Positions 54,326 through 62,643 of a stretch of 64,000 nt of DNA are shown here, piece after piece. The notes under the pieces were generated by a model, which was given only the letters and a program-made list of their open reading frames with translations, ran no database searches and was not told the DNA's origin. How positions within the stretch are numbered: position 1 is the stretch's first letter; each line of letters begins with the position of its first letter. The translations under genes and the position numbers were made by a program. The DNA is taken from assembly GCA_030432695.1 (NCBI GenBank), contig JAUILN010000003.1, positions 682,001 through 746,000 of the forward strand. Reading direction: 5' to 3'. This stretch comes from a bacterium (GTDB taxonomy: Bacteria; Planctomycetota; UBA1135; UBA2386).

Positions 54326-57300
54326 CCGGCTCGCAGCAGCCCGCCGAGTCGGGCGGTCTCTCGGCGCGGATCGTCGAGGTGTTCCTGAAGGGCAACCTGA
54401 CGCCGCTGTTGATCCTGCTGTCGCTGGTGACCGGCTTCTATGCGCTGCGCGTCACGCCGCGCGAGGAGGAGCCGCAGATCGTGGTGCCGCTGGCCGACGT
54501 GCTGATCGACGCGCCGGGCGCGAGTGCCGCCGAGGTCGAGAGCCAGGTGGCGTCGCGGCTGGAGCGGCTGCTCTACGAGGTCGACGGCGTCGAATACGTC
54601 TACTCGACCAGCATGCCGCACCGCGCCGTCGTCACGGTGCGGTTCTTCGTCGGCGAGGACCGCGAGGACAGCCTGCTCAAGCTGCACAACAAGCTGGCGA
54701 TGAGCGCGGACCGGATCCCGCCGCAGGTCGCCGACTGGGTGGTGCGGCCGATCGAGGTCGACGACGTGCCGATCGTCAACCTGACGCTGTGGTCGGAGTC
54801 GCTCGGCGGCTACGAGCTGCGACGACTGGCCGAGGAGTTGGAGAACGTCGCGCAGCGGGTGCCCGATGCCGGGCAGACCGAGGTGGTCGGTGGCGCGCCG
54901 CGGCAGCTCCGGGTCCGGGTCGATCCCGATGCGCTCGCATCGCGCGGGGTCGGCTTCGAGCAGGTGGCCGGTGCCCTGCGCGCGGCGTCGACGTCGCTGC
55001 CGGCGGGGAGCTTCGAGGATCTCGATCGGGTGGTCGCGGTGGAGGCCCGGCCGGGAGCGCACAGCGTCCGGGAACTCGGCGAGCTGGTGGTCGGCGTGCG
55101 TGACGGGCGACCGATCTACCTGCGCGACGTCGCCGAGGTGACCGACGGGCCAGCCGAGCGGACCAGTTACACGCGGATCGGCTTCGGGCCGGCGGTGGAG
55201 GGCGTGCCGGCCGAGCTGGCCGATGGCGCTCGCGACTACCCGGCGGTGACCGTCGCGGTGGCCAAGCGCAAAGGCAGCAACGCGGTGCTGGTCTCCGAGG
55301 AGGTGCAGCATCGGGTCGAAGAAGCGGTCGCCGAGTTGCTGCCGCCGGAGGTCCATCTGCGGGTGACCCGCGACCACGGGCTGACCGCCGACCAGAAGGT
55401 CGACGAGCTGCTCGAGGGGCTGTGGGTGGCGGTCATCATCGTGATCGCGTTGATCGCGCTGACGCTCGGCCTGCGTGAGGGCCTGGTGGTCGCGACCGCG
55501 GTGCCGGTGACCTTCGCGCTGACCCTGTTCGTCAACGACCTGGCCGGCTACTCGATCAACCGGGTCACCCTGTTCGCGCTGACGCTGGCGCTGGGCCTGG
55601 TGGTCGACGACCCGATCGTCGACGTCGAGAACATCTACCGCCACCTGAAGCGCGGCCGGCGTGAGCCGATGCAGGCAGTGCTCGCGGCGGTCAACGAGGT
55701 CCGTCCGCCGATCATCCTGGCGACGCTGGCGGTGATGGTCAGCTTCCTGCCGCTGTTCTTCATCACCGGGATGATGGGGCCGTACATGGCGCCGATGGCG
55801 CTCAACGTGCCGCTGGCGATGTTGATGAGCCTGTTCGTGGCGTTCGCGGTGACGCCCTGGCTGTCGTGGTTGGTGCTGCGCAAGCACGTGAAGCCCGATC
55901 CCGGCGCGGCCGATCTCGAGGACGACCACGAGGCGGTGCGGCGGGGGGGCATCTACCGCAGCTACGCGCTGCTGATGCGGCCGGTGCTCGGCAACAAGAC
56001 GCTGCGCTGGGGTCTGCTCGGCTTCACCGGGCTGCTGTTCGTGGCCTCGGGTTGGCTGGTGATGGACCGGCGGGTGCCGCTGAAGATGCTGCCGTTCGAC
56101 AACAAGAACGAGCTGCAGGTGGTGGTCGATCTGCCGGAGGGCAGCACCGTGGAACGCACCGACGCGGTGCTGGCCGAGCTGGCGCAGGTGGTGCGGGGCG
56201 TGGCCGAGGTCACCGACGTGACCAGCTATGCGGGCGCGGCGTCGCCGATCGACTTCAACGGCATGGTCCGGCACTACCAGCTTCGCCAGTTGCCGCACCA
56301 GGGCGACCTGCGGATCAACCTGGTGCACAAGCGCGCGCGGGAGATGGGCAGCCACGAGCTGTCGATGCAGCTTCGCGCCTGGCTCCAGCCGATCGCCGCG
56401 CGGCACGGGGCGCGGATCAAGATGGTCGAGTCGCCGCCGGGGCCGCCGGTGATCGCGACGGTGGCGGTGGAGGTCCACGGCACGCCCGACATGAGTTACG
56501 CCGAACTCTGCGAGGCGGCGTTGCGGGTCGAGGGGCGGCTGGCCGCGGAGCCCGGCGTGGCCGACGTCGACACCACGGTCGAGGAGCCGCAGGTCCGCAT
56601 GCGGTTCGCACTGGATCGGCAGAAGGCGGCGCTGCACGGGATCGCCGAGTTCGATGTCGCGCAGGTCCTGCACGCCGCGGTCGGCGGTGAGGTTGCGACC
56701 ACGTTCCACGATGACCGGGAGCGTAATCCGCTGGTCGCCGAGGTGCGCCTGCCGCGGGCCGACCGGGCCGATCCGACGGTGCTCGAGCGGCTGCCGATCC
56801 CGGTGGCGGGGGGCGAGGGGATGGTTCCGCTCGGCGAGCTCGGGGTATTCGTCGCGGAGACCGTCGATCAGTCGATCTGGCACAAGGATCTCGACCCGGT
56901 GGTCTACGTGTTCGCCGAGGTGGTGGGCCGTGCGCCGGCCGACGTGATCCTCGACGTCCAGGCCGACCAGCTCGCCGACGGGGCGACCTACGCCGCGATC
57001 GCGACCGCGACGCCGCGCCCGGTGGCCGAACGCACCCACCTCGAACTCGGCGGCGGGATCCCCTGGTCGGTGCCGCCCGGCATCGAGCTGTCGTGGACCG
57101 GTGAAGGCGAGTGGAAGATCACCCTCGACGCCTTCCGCGACCTCGGCATTGCCTTCCTCGCGGCCTGCTTCGGCATCTACGTGCTGCTGGTCCACGAGAC
57201 CAAGAGCTACTTCCTGCCGCTGATCCTGATGCTGTCGATCCCGTTCACGATGATCGGCATCGTGCCGGGCTTCTGGCTGCTCAACGTGTTCGGCGGCGGC

Positions 57301-57657
57301 GAGGTGGCTGGCGCGGCGACGCCGGTGTTCTTCACCGCCACCGCGATGATCGGCATGATCGCGCTGTCGGGCATCGCGGTGCGCAATGCCATCCTGCTGA
57401 TCGAGTTCCTCCAGAAGGCCCTCGACGACGGCCTCGGCCTCACCGAGTCGATCCTGCAAGCCGGCGCGATCCGCCTGCGCCCGATCTTCCTGACCGCCGG
57501 CACCGCGATGCTCGCCGCGATCCCGATCACGCTGGACCCGATCTTCTCGGGCCTCGCCTGGGCGCTGATCTTCGGGCTCTTGGTATCGAGCGCATTCACG
57601 CTGGTGCTGGTGCCGATGGTGTACGCGATGGTCTACGGGCATCGGCATCGGGCGTGA
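54322..57657 (+). CDS. RND-family efflux pump inner-membrane subunit
   Basis: The protein is 1111 residues, close to the family's usual 1020-1100. The first helix is LTPLLILLSLVTGFYALRV, followed by periplasmic PN/PC domains (VESQVASRLERLLYEVDGVE, SMPHRAVVTVRFFVGEDRED, PDAGQTEVVGGAPRQLRVRV). The central helices include LWVAVIIVIALIALTLGLRE, TLALGLVVDDPIVDVENIYR (the charged TM4 residues used for proton relay) and LATLAVMVSFLPLFFITGMM. The second half repeats this plan and ends in ALIFGLLVSSAFTLVLVPMV. Together with the adaptor it should form a proton-driven exporter; the substrate is unknown. Confidence 0.95.
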   Translation: MTGSQQPAESGGLSARIVEVFLKGNLTPLLILLSLVTGFYALRVTPREEEPQIVVPLADVLIDAPGASAAEVESQVASRLERLLYEVDGVEYVYSTSMPHRAVVTVRFFVGEDREDSLLKLHNKLAMSADRIPPQVADWVVRPIEVDDVPIVNLTLWSESLGGYELRRLAEELENVAQRVPDAGQTEVVGGAPRQLRVRVDPDALASRGVGFEQVAGALRAASTSLPAGSFEDLDRVVAVEARPGAHSVRELGELVVGVRDGRPIYLRDVAEVTDGPAERTSYTRIGFGPAVEGVPAELADGARDYPAVTVAVAKRKGSNAVLVSEEVQHRVEEAVAELLPPEVHLRVTRDHGLTADQKVDELLEGLWVAVIIVIALIALTLGLREGLVVATAVPVTFALTLFVNDLAGYSINRVTLFALTLALGLVVDDPIVDVENIYRHLKRGRREPMQAVLAAVNEVRPPIILATLAVMVSFLPLFFITGMMGPYMAPMALNVPLAMLMSLFVAFAVTPWLSWLVLRKHVKPDPGAADLEDDHEAVRRGGIYRSYALLMRPVLGNKTLRWGLLGFTGLLFVASGWLVMDRRVPLKMLPFDNKNELQVVVDLPEGSTVERTDAVLAELAQVVRGVAEVTDVTSYAGAASPIDFNGMVRHYQLRQLPHQGDLRINLVHKRAREMGSHELSMQLRAWLQPIAARHGARIKMVESPPGPPVIATVAVEVHGTPDMSYAELCEAALRVEGRLAAEPGVADVDTTVEEPQVRMRFALDRQKAALHGIAEFDVAQVLHAAVGGEVATTFHDDRERNPLVAEVRLPRADRADPTVLERLPIPVAGGEGMVPLGELGVFVAETVDQSIWHKDLDPVVYVFAEVVGRAPADVILDVQADQLADGATYAAIATATPRPVAERTHLELGGGIPWSVPPGIELSWTGEGEWKITLDAFRDLGIAFLAACFGIYVLLVHETKSYFLPLILMLSIPFTMIGIVPGFWLLNVFGGGEVAGAATPVFFTATAMIGMIALSGIAVRNAILLIEFLQKALDDGLGLTESILQAGAIRLRPIFLTAGTAMLAAIPITLDPIFSGLAWALIFGLLVSSAFTLVLVPMVYAMVYGHRHRA

Positions 57658-57699
57658 GGCGACCGACGGGTTCTGCCGGGTGCCATCCCCGGTACCGGC

Positions 57700-57705
57700 T
57701 ACCCT
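57700..57705 (+). promoter_or_regulatory. TACCCT -10-like box, leaderless type
   Basis: TACCCT ends 10 bases before the GTG at 57716. It supports the GTG as the start of the glycosyltransferase. Confidence 0.4.
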
Positions 57706-57715
57706 CTGCACCGCC

Positions 57716-58894
57716 GTGGTCGACCTCTCGATCCTGATCGTCAACTTCAACTCGTGGGATGTCCTGGCCGACGCGCTGGACTCGATCCGCGCGCATCCGC
57801 CTGCGGACCGGAACGGTGTGGCGCTCGATCACGAGATCGTGGTCGTCGACAACGCGTCGCCACTTCGGACGGAGACCGACGTCGAGGCGATCCACAGCCG
57901 GCTCCGTGGCGACCGCGACCGGCTGGTTCTTCACGACCGGAACGACGGCTTCTCCGCCGGGATGAACCGGGCGCTCGCGCACAGCCGCGGTCGTTACCTG
58001 CTGGTCAGCAATCCGGATGTCCACTATCTGCCGGGCTGTCTGTCACGGTTGGTCGGCTTCCTCGAGACCCATCGAGACGTGGGCGCTGCCACGCCGGTCA
58101 CCTTCGTCGACCCCGGCCTGGAGATCCGACTGCCGACCGGCGTGCTGCCGCGCCTCCTCGAGCGCCCGTGGTTCGTCGCGACCGCGGTGAGCCAGGCCGC
58201 GAGGAACGCCTACAGCCGATTGCTCACGCGACGCTACCTGCCGGTATTCCGACCAGGCGGCGATCTCGACCTGGAGATGTTCGCGGGCTGGGGTTTTCTC
58301 ATCCGTCGTGACGTCGTCGACGAGATCGGCTTCTTCGACGAGCGCTATCCGCTCTACTACGAGGATGCCGACCTGTCCTGCCGTGTTCGGCGCGCCGGCC
58401 ACCGCATCGTCCAGGTCGAGGCCGCCCGGATGATCCACCTCTACGACCGCTCGGCCCGCACCACGCGCGAGCAGTCGCTCGCGCGCCACGACATCAGCGA
58501 GCGACGCTACTTCCGCCGGTGGTCGGGTCTGCCGGCACAATGGTTGGTCGATGGGGCGCGGGGCCTGCTGCGGACGCGGACGCTGCAGCGACTCGCGGCC
58601 GAGCGCCGGCCTCCCGCGGGGCGGAGCCTCGAAGACCTGGGCGGCGTTCCGTCGATCATCCTCGACGCACCATGCGCCGACTTCCTGGTCGAGGTCGCCT
58701 TCGATCCCTACTTCCTGCTCTGCGGTGGAGCCTTCGGATCGGGCGCCGCCTGGAGCCCCGGCCCGCGACTGGTCGAGTGGATGCGTGAGCGGCCGGTGCA
58801 CTTCCGCGTCGTCGATCTCACCCGACGTGGAATGCCCGAACTCGGGCGATGGCACTTCGATGCGCAGCGGGGGCACACGAGGCAAGCTCGATGA
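57716..58894 (+). CDS. Glycosyltransferase family 2
   Basis: The protein is 392 residues from the GTG at 57716, which places VDLSILIVNFNSWDVLADAL at the very start, as usual for GT-A enzymes of family 2. HEIVVVDNASPLRTE and LHDRNDGFSAGMNRALAHSR follow, then YLLVSNPDVHYLPG with the metal-binding D-x-D-type position replaced by NPDV as in the rhamnosyltransferase-like branch. The acceptor region includes FAGWGFLIRRDVVDEIGFFD and YYEDADLSCRVRRAGHRIV. The last ~130 residues have no recognised domain. The ATG of the methyltransferase gene overlaps its stop. It is probably involved in surface polysaccharide assembly. Confidence 0.88.
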   Translation: MVDLSILIVNFNSWDVLADALDSIRAHPPADRNGVALDHEIVVVDNASPLRTETDVEAIHSRLRGDRDRLVLHDRNDGFSAGMNRALAHSRGRYLLVSNPDVHYLPGCLSRLVGFLETHRDVGAATPVTFVDPGLEIRLPTGVLPRLLERPWFVATAVSQAARNAYSRLLTRRYLPVFRPGGDLDLEMFAGWGFLIRRDVVDEIGFFDERYPLYYEDADLSCRVRRAGHRIVQVEAARMIHLYDRSARTTREQSLARHDISERRYFRRWSGLPAQWLVDGARGLLRTRTLQRLAAERRPPAGRSLEDLGGVPSIILDAPCADFLVEVAFDPYFLLCGGAFGSGAAWSPGPRLVEWMRERPVHFRVVDLTRRGMPELGRWHFDAQRGHTRQAR

Positions 58895-59658
58895 TTCCGC
58901 CGCGCGTTCGAACCTTCAACCGCGTGCTGCGGCGCTTCGCGGACGACCTCGAGCGGCCGGAATACGCCGCCGGCGTGGCGGCGGTGCGGGATGTGGTCGC
59001 CCGGGCACGTGCCGCCGGCGTCGAACTCCGCCTCGACGCGCTGCGCGACTGGGAGAACGCCCAGATCCTGCTCGGGATCGGACAGATCGGAGCCGGCCGT
59101 GGTGCCCTCGAGATCCTCGACGTCGGCGGTGGCAATGCGCCGACCGCCAGTCTGCTCGCCGAGGCTGGCCACGCGGTGACCGTGATGGACGTCGATCCCG
59201 TCGCCGTCCACGGGGTGGAGCTCGCCGCGGATGCGCTGGGACTCGGCGAGCGACTTCGGGCCGTCGAGGGTGGAGAGGCCTCACGCGCTTGGCCGTTCCG
59301 CGCGGCCAGCTTCGACCTGATCGTCTCGATCTCGGTCCTCGAAGGCGTGCTCCGCTCGCGGCGCGCTGCGTGGTTCCGCGAGGCCGCGCGGGTGCTGCGA
59401 CCGCGAGGCGACCTGCTGCTGACCTTCGACTTCGGCGAGGGCGCGCGCTTCGTCAGCGATGCCCCGACCTCCGCGGAGGAGGTCGAACGCAGCTTCGTCG
59501 CGGCGACCCCCTTCGAGCGTGTCGGTGAGCCCTTCGAGGTTCCGACCTGGGATCCGGAGATCGGACCACCGGTGAAGATCGTCGTGCCGCGGGCCGACGG
59601 ATTCGACCTGCGGGTCGCCGAGTACTCGTTCGCGTCGCTGCACCTGCGCAAGGCCTGA
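58891..59658 (+). CDS. Class I SAM-dependent methyltransferase
   Basis: The protein is 255 residues from the ATG at 58891 (ATGA overlap). The SAM-binding motif I is LEILDVGGGNAPTASLLAEA, followed by VTVMDVDPVAVHGVELA (motif with acidic residue), a motif II-like SFDLIVSISVLEGV, and REAARVLRPRGDLLLTFDFG. This is the common Methyltransf_11/25 plan. No acceptor can be read from sequence; its coupling to the glycosyltransferase suggests methylation of a glycan or lipid-linked product. The N-terminal ~60 residues are helical and Arg-rich. Confidence 0.88.
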   Translation: MIPPRVRTFNRVLRRFADDLERPEYAAGVAAVRDVVARARAAGVELRLDALRDWENAQILLGIGQIGAGRGALEILDVGGGNAPTASLLAEAGHAVTVMDVDPVAVHGVELAADALGLGERLRAVEGGEASRAWPFRAASFDLIVSISVLEGVLRSRRAAWFREAARVLRPRGDLLLTFDFGEGARFVSDAPTSAEEVERSFVAATPFERVGEPFEVPTWDPEIGPPVKIVVPRADGFDLRVAEYSFASLHLRKA

Positions 59659-59667
59659 CGGAGTCGT

Positions 59668-60921
59668 TCACCATCGGTCGACGAGTCGCATGGCGAGCCG
59701 GACGTCGCCCTGGACCCGCAGGCGGCCGGCGTAGAACAGCCGCACGGCGTCTTCCTCGCCGTCCGCCAGCGCCAACAGGTCGGCACACGACGCGGCGATC
59801 GTGCAGTCGACGGTCCCGGGTTCCGCCATCCAAATTCGGCCGTCGTTCGTGTCGATGCCGAAGACTCCGCCGCCATCGCCTTCGACGATGAACCGCGCCC
59901 GACCGCGCGGTGGTGCGTCGTCCTCGTGGGGGCTCGGCACCAGGAGTCGCCCGAGTGCCCGGATGACCGGAGATTCGGGGCACTCGAAGTCGGGCCGCGC
60001 GCCGTCCTCGACGACGAACCGCTCCGCTCCCCGTTCGGAGTTGGGCAGCCGGGGGAACGGCAGGTCGTCGGGAAGCGCCGACGTGTCGTGGCAGGCGTAG
60101 CGGGTGCCGACGAACGGGCCCGCGAGCAGGCGTCGGCGGGCCGGCGTGGCGCTCTGCAGGAGTTCCTCGGAGTGCGGGATGCCGTGCCAGTTCGCGTAGT
60201 GATAGGGAACGTAGCCGTAGTACAGCGTCCGGCGGCGCCGGCCCGAGCGAGGTGCCTTGGCGCCGTGCCAGGCGCCCTCGCAGAAGAACACCACGTCGCC
60301 GGCGCGTACGTGGATCTCCCGGTAGCCGGGGATCTCCTCCCAGGGGATCGAGAGCCGTTCCGCATTGGCAGCGACGAAGGCCTCGCGGATCGACCGGTCG
60401 CAGTCCGGGAGTTCCCACTTCGGATGCAGACGATCGAACGGGAACTCCGAGTCGAGCCGGTGGCTGCCTTCCAAGATCACCATCGGGCCGTCATCGGGGC
60501 CGACGTCGGTCAGCGCCAGGCCGACCTTCAGCAGGTGCGTGAGCGCCTCGCCGGGGCGACCTGAGGGGCGCGCCTCGGGCTGGGCATGCAGCGGCAGGCC
60601 GATCCCGTCGAGGCGCGTGATCGAATAGGTCTCACCGAGTCGGCAGGGTCGAGGCACGAGGGCCTCGGCGACGTCGAGCACGGCGGGATGATCGATCAGC
60701 GTCTGGAACACCGGGTCGAGGTCGAGCAGACCGAGGAGTCGGTACTCGTTGACGACCGGCGTCCAGCTCGGGATGCACGTCCGCGGCAGGCTCGCGGGGC
60801 CGAGGCCTTCGTGGCGGGCCAGCGCCTGGTTCAGCGCATGGACCAGTCCCGCGTCGAGGGCGCCGCGGCGCACGAACCAGCCCTGCACTTCGAAGCCGTA
60901 GCGCTCGATGGGTTGCAGCAT
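59668..60921 (-). CDS. PhyH-type dioxygenase fused to an SCP2 sterol-carrier domain
   Basis: The protein is 417 residues from the ATG at 60921; the longer frame to 61089 covers the pseudogene fragment and is rejected. The PhyH (phytanoyl-CoA dioxygenase) part covers about residues 1-300: GETYSITRLDGIGLPLHAQP (His112), LALTDVGPDDGPMVILEGSH, and AGDVVFFCEGAWHGAKAPRS (His219). The usual HxD of the iron triad reads H-A-Q here. The last ~75 residues are an SCP2-like domain: WMAEPGTVDCTIAASCADLL, LALADGEEDAVRLFYAGRLR, VQGDVRLAMRL. SCP2 domains bind lipids, so the fusion may present a lipid substrate. The oxidised substrate is unknown. Confidence 0.83.
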   Translation of the reverse strand: MLQPIERYGFEVQGWFVRRGALDAGLVHALNQALARHEGLGPASLPRTCIPSWTPVVNEYRLLGLLDLDPVFQTLIDHPAVLDVAEALVPRPCRLGETYSITRLDGIGLPLHAQPEARPSGRPGEALTHLLKVGLALTDVGPDDGPMVILEGSHRLDSEFPFDRLHPKWELPDCDRSIREAFVAANAERLSIPWEEIPGYREIHVRAGDVVFFCEGAWHGAKAPRSGRRRRTLYYGYVPYHYANWHGIPHSEELLQSATPARRRLLAGPFVGTRYACHDTSALPDDLPFPRLPNSERGAERFVVEDGARPDFECPESPVIRALGRLLVPSPHEDDAPPRGRARFIVEGDGGGVFGIDTNDGRIWMAEPGTVDCTIAASCADLLALADGEEDAVRLFYAGRLRVQGDVRLAMRLVDRW

Positions 60922-60932
60922 GAGAGGCCGCA

Positions 60933-60938
60933 AGCATA
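60933..60938 (-). promoter_or_regulatory. TATGCT -10-like box, leaderless type
   Basis: On the minus strand TATGCT (60938-60933) ends 11 bases before the ATG at 60921. Confidence 0.4.
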
Positions 60939-60967
60939 GCCTCGATCGGCTGTCCGGCCTGTCGGTC

Positions 60968-61066
60968 TCACCAGCCTGACGCCCACCGCAGGCTCCGGGT
61001 CGCCTCGATGTAGGCGTTGCTCCAGGCTTGGGCGCGGAAGCACTGCATCGGCAGGTTCGCGTCACC
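60968..61066 (-). pseudogene. Remnant of a third copy of the small membrane protein
   Basis: Read on the minus strand, 61066-60968 encodes GDANLPMQCFRAQAWSNAYI then EATRSLRWASGW and a stop. This matches the C-terminus of the intact gene at 61119 (GDPSLPVQFLRAEAWSNAYV, DATRSLLRALGWLA, stop) at about two thirds of positions, without gaps. Everything N-terminal is missing. The homology ends 7 bases before the palindrome at 61074, which suggests a deletion or insertion at that element. Confidence 0.8.
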
Positions 61067-61073
61067 GTGTCGT

Positions 61074-61093
61074 GTTCGGTGCCTGGCACGAAC
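61074..61093. repeat. Palindromic GTGCCTGGCAC element
   Basis: The sequence GTTCGGTGCCTGGCACGAAC is close to its own reverse complement and is framed by GTCGT and ACGAC, giving a ~14-bp stem with one bulge per arm. Its core is the reverse complement of the GTGCCAGGCAC core at 38099-38141. It abuts the pseudogene fragment. Confidence 0.75.
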
Positions 61094-61118
61094 TACGACA
61101 GATTCTGAGGAGGGGGGG

Positions 61119-61772
61119 TCATGCGAGCCAGCCCAACGCGCGGAGCAGTGACCGGGTCGCGTCGACGTAGGCGTTGCTCCAGGCCTCGGCGCGTAGGAAC
61201 TGCACCGGCAAACTCGGGTCGCCGAGGAACGGGCGCAGCACCCAGGCCGCCTGGATCGACACGAAGACGAACAGCACGGTCCAGATCCGGCGCAGGGTGC
61301 GGTGGCGGGGGGAGCGGCGTTCGAGGTCGCGGTAGGCGCGGATCATCGCGACCCGTGCGGCAGCGGTGGCGAGCGCGAAGGCCAGGCCGTTGACCAACGT
61401 CGCGCCGGCGTAGCCGACGCCCGAGAGGTAGACGAAGGCGATCAGCGGCGACAGCGACAGGAGCGCGCAGGCGAACACCGTCTGCGCGCCGAGCGTGGCG
61501 CGCAACGCCTGCGGCAGGTCGTCGCGGAGGCCGGACAACAGGTGCAACACGGTGAAGCTCGGCAGGCAGAGGCCGGTGGAGACCGCGAGCAGCAGCGGCA
61601 GTTTGCTCGCCGAGACCAGCGCCTGGCCGACGCGGCCGGCATGGCTGCCGAGCACCGCGCCGTGGACCGCGCCGGCGACCAGCGTCCAGACGGCGAGCTC
61701 GCGCCAGCCGATGGTGGTCACGGTGCCGCGCAGCAGGCCGTCGATGCGGCGGATGCTGGCGGCCGCGTTCAT
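61119..61772 (-). CDS. Small polytopic membrane protein, copy B
   Basis: The protein is 217 residues with about five hydrophobic segments: LAVWTLVAGAVHGAVLG, LPLLLAVSTGLCLPSFTVLH, VFACALLSLSPLIAFVYLSG, ATLVNGLAFALATAAARVAM and WTVLFVFVSIQAAWVLRPFL. It ends in a short amphipathic tail (SLPVQFLRAEAWSNAYVDAT). Its ATG overlaps the stop of the gene upstream, and the two proteins share topology and the end motif W-x-LRPF-x-G, so they are paralogs. No family name can be assigned. A transport, assembly or signalling role cannot be separated from sequence. Confidence 0.82.
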   Translation of the reverse strand: MNAAASIRRIDGLLRGTVTTIGWRELAVWTLVAGAVHGAVLGSHAGRVGQALVSASKLPLLLAVSTGLCLPSFTVLHLLSGLRDDLPQALRATLGAQTVFACALLSLSPLIAFVYLSGVGYAGATLVNGLAFALATAAARVAMIRAYRDLERRSPRHRTLRRIWTVLFVFVSIQAAWVLRPFLGDPSLPVQFLRAEAWSNAYVDATRSLLRALGWLA

Positions 61773-62512
61773 GCGAACAGGTTGCCCAGCGTGTGCAGCA
61801 CCGCTTCCAGCACGTTCGAATCGCGTTCACGGAACCAGGTGAACGGCAGGCCCGGCGCACCGATGAACGGGCGGAGGATCCAGCCGGTCTGCGCGCCGAC
61901 CACGCCGTAGACGACGGTCCAGGTCCAGAACACCCGCTCGGCGATGCGGCGGCGGCGAGCGTTCGGATCGTTCGTCCCAGGCGGCAGCGGCGGGCCGATG
62001 ACCGGAGCCTGCGGAGCGAACATCGCATCGACCGCGCGGCGCAGCACCGCGAGGCCGACCAGTCCGCCGGCGGCGAAGAACGCCACGTTGAGCAGGACCA
62101 GGAACGGGTAGCTGTCGGTGCTCAGCGTGAAGAACGCGGTGATCGGGCCGAGGCTGGCGAGCATCGCGAGGTCGATCAGCACGCCGACCATCAGCAGCTT
62201 CAGCGTCGACGCGAAGTCGAGCGGCGAGCGGGCCAGCGCCGAGGCGACGTACAGCGACGGCACGGTGACCACCAACGTGATCAGGAACAGCAGCGGGGTC
62301 TTCACCGTACTGGCGATCAGTTGCGCGATCGCCGGGTCCTCGGCGCGGGTGGCCCCGTACAGCCCCATGCACGCGCCGTAGATCCCGCCGAGAAGTAGCG
62401 CGGCCCGAGCTGCGAGCGGGGCGGACAGCACCACGCCTTCGCTGCGCAGCCGTTCCGGGTCGGTGAACCGACCGCGGAGCGCCCGGTCGACGAGGGTGAG
62501 AAGTTCGCGCAT
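61769..62512 (-). CDS. Small polytopic membrane protein, copy A
   Basis: The protein is 247 residues from the ATG at 62512; the long frame to 62863 overlaps the divergent phosphatase gene. An AGGA site lies about 10 bases upstream. The hydrophobic segments are LAARAALLLGGIYGACMGLY, TPLLFLITLVVTVPSLYVAS, LLMVGVLIDLAMLASLGPIT, LVLLNVAFFAAGGLVGLAVL and WTWTVVYGVVGAQTGWILRP. The end (FIGAPGLPFTWFRERDSNVL) aligns with that of copy B. A Pro/Gly loop and a basic RRRR cluster sit before the last helix. It is the first gene of a two-gene operon with overlapping ATGA; function unknown. Confidence 0.82.
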   Translation of the reverse strand: MRELLTLVDRALRGRFTDPERLRSEGVVLSAPLAARAALLLGGIYGACMGLYGATRAEDPAIAQLIASTVKTPLLFLITLVVTVPSLYVASALARSPLDFASTLKLLMVGVLIDLAMLASLGPITAFFTLSTDSYPFLVLLNVAFFAAGGLVGLAVLRRAVDAMFAPQAPVIGPPLPPGTNDPNARRRRIAERVFWTWTVVYGVVGAQTGWILRPFIGAPGLPFTWFRERDSNVLEAVLHTLGNLFA

Positions 62513-62628
62513 CGAGGGGTTCCTGCTCCCGGGCCGGCCCGGTGAGGCTAGCCTACTCCGGATACTCTGGATTGCAAAGTTACTGGCGATCGTTCGCTGC
62601 CCTTGTCCTCGGCTTGCCGAGAACCGCC

Positions 62629-62634
62629 TACGCT
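62629..62634 (+). promoter_or_regulatory. TACGCT -10-like box, leaderless type
   Basis: TACGCT ends 9 bases before the ATG at 62644. Confidence 0.45.
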
Positions 62635-62643
62635 CCGCGTCCG

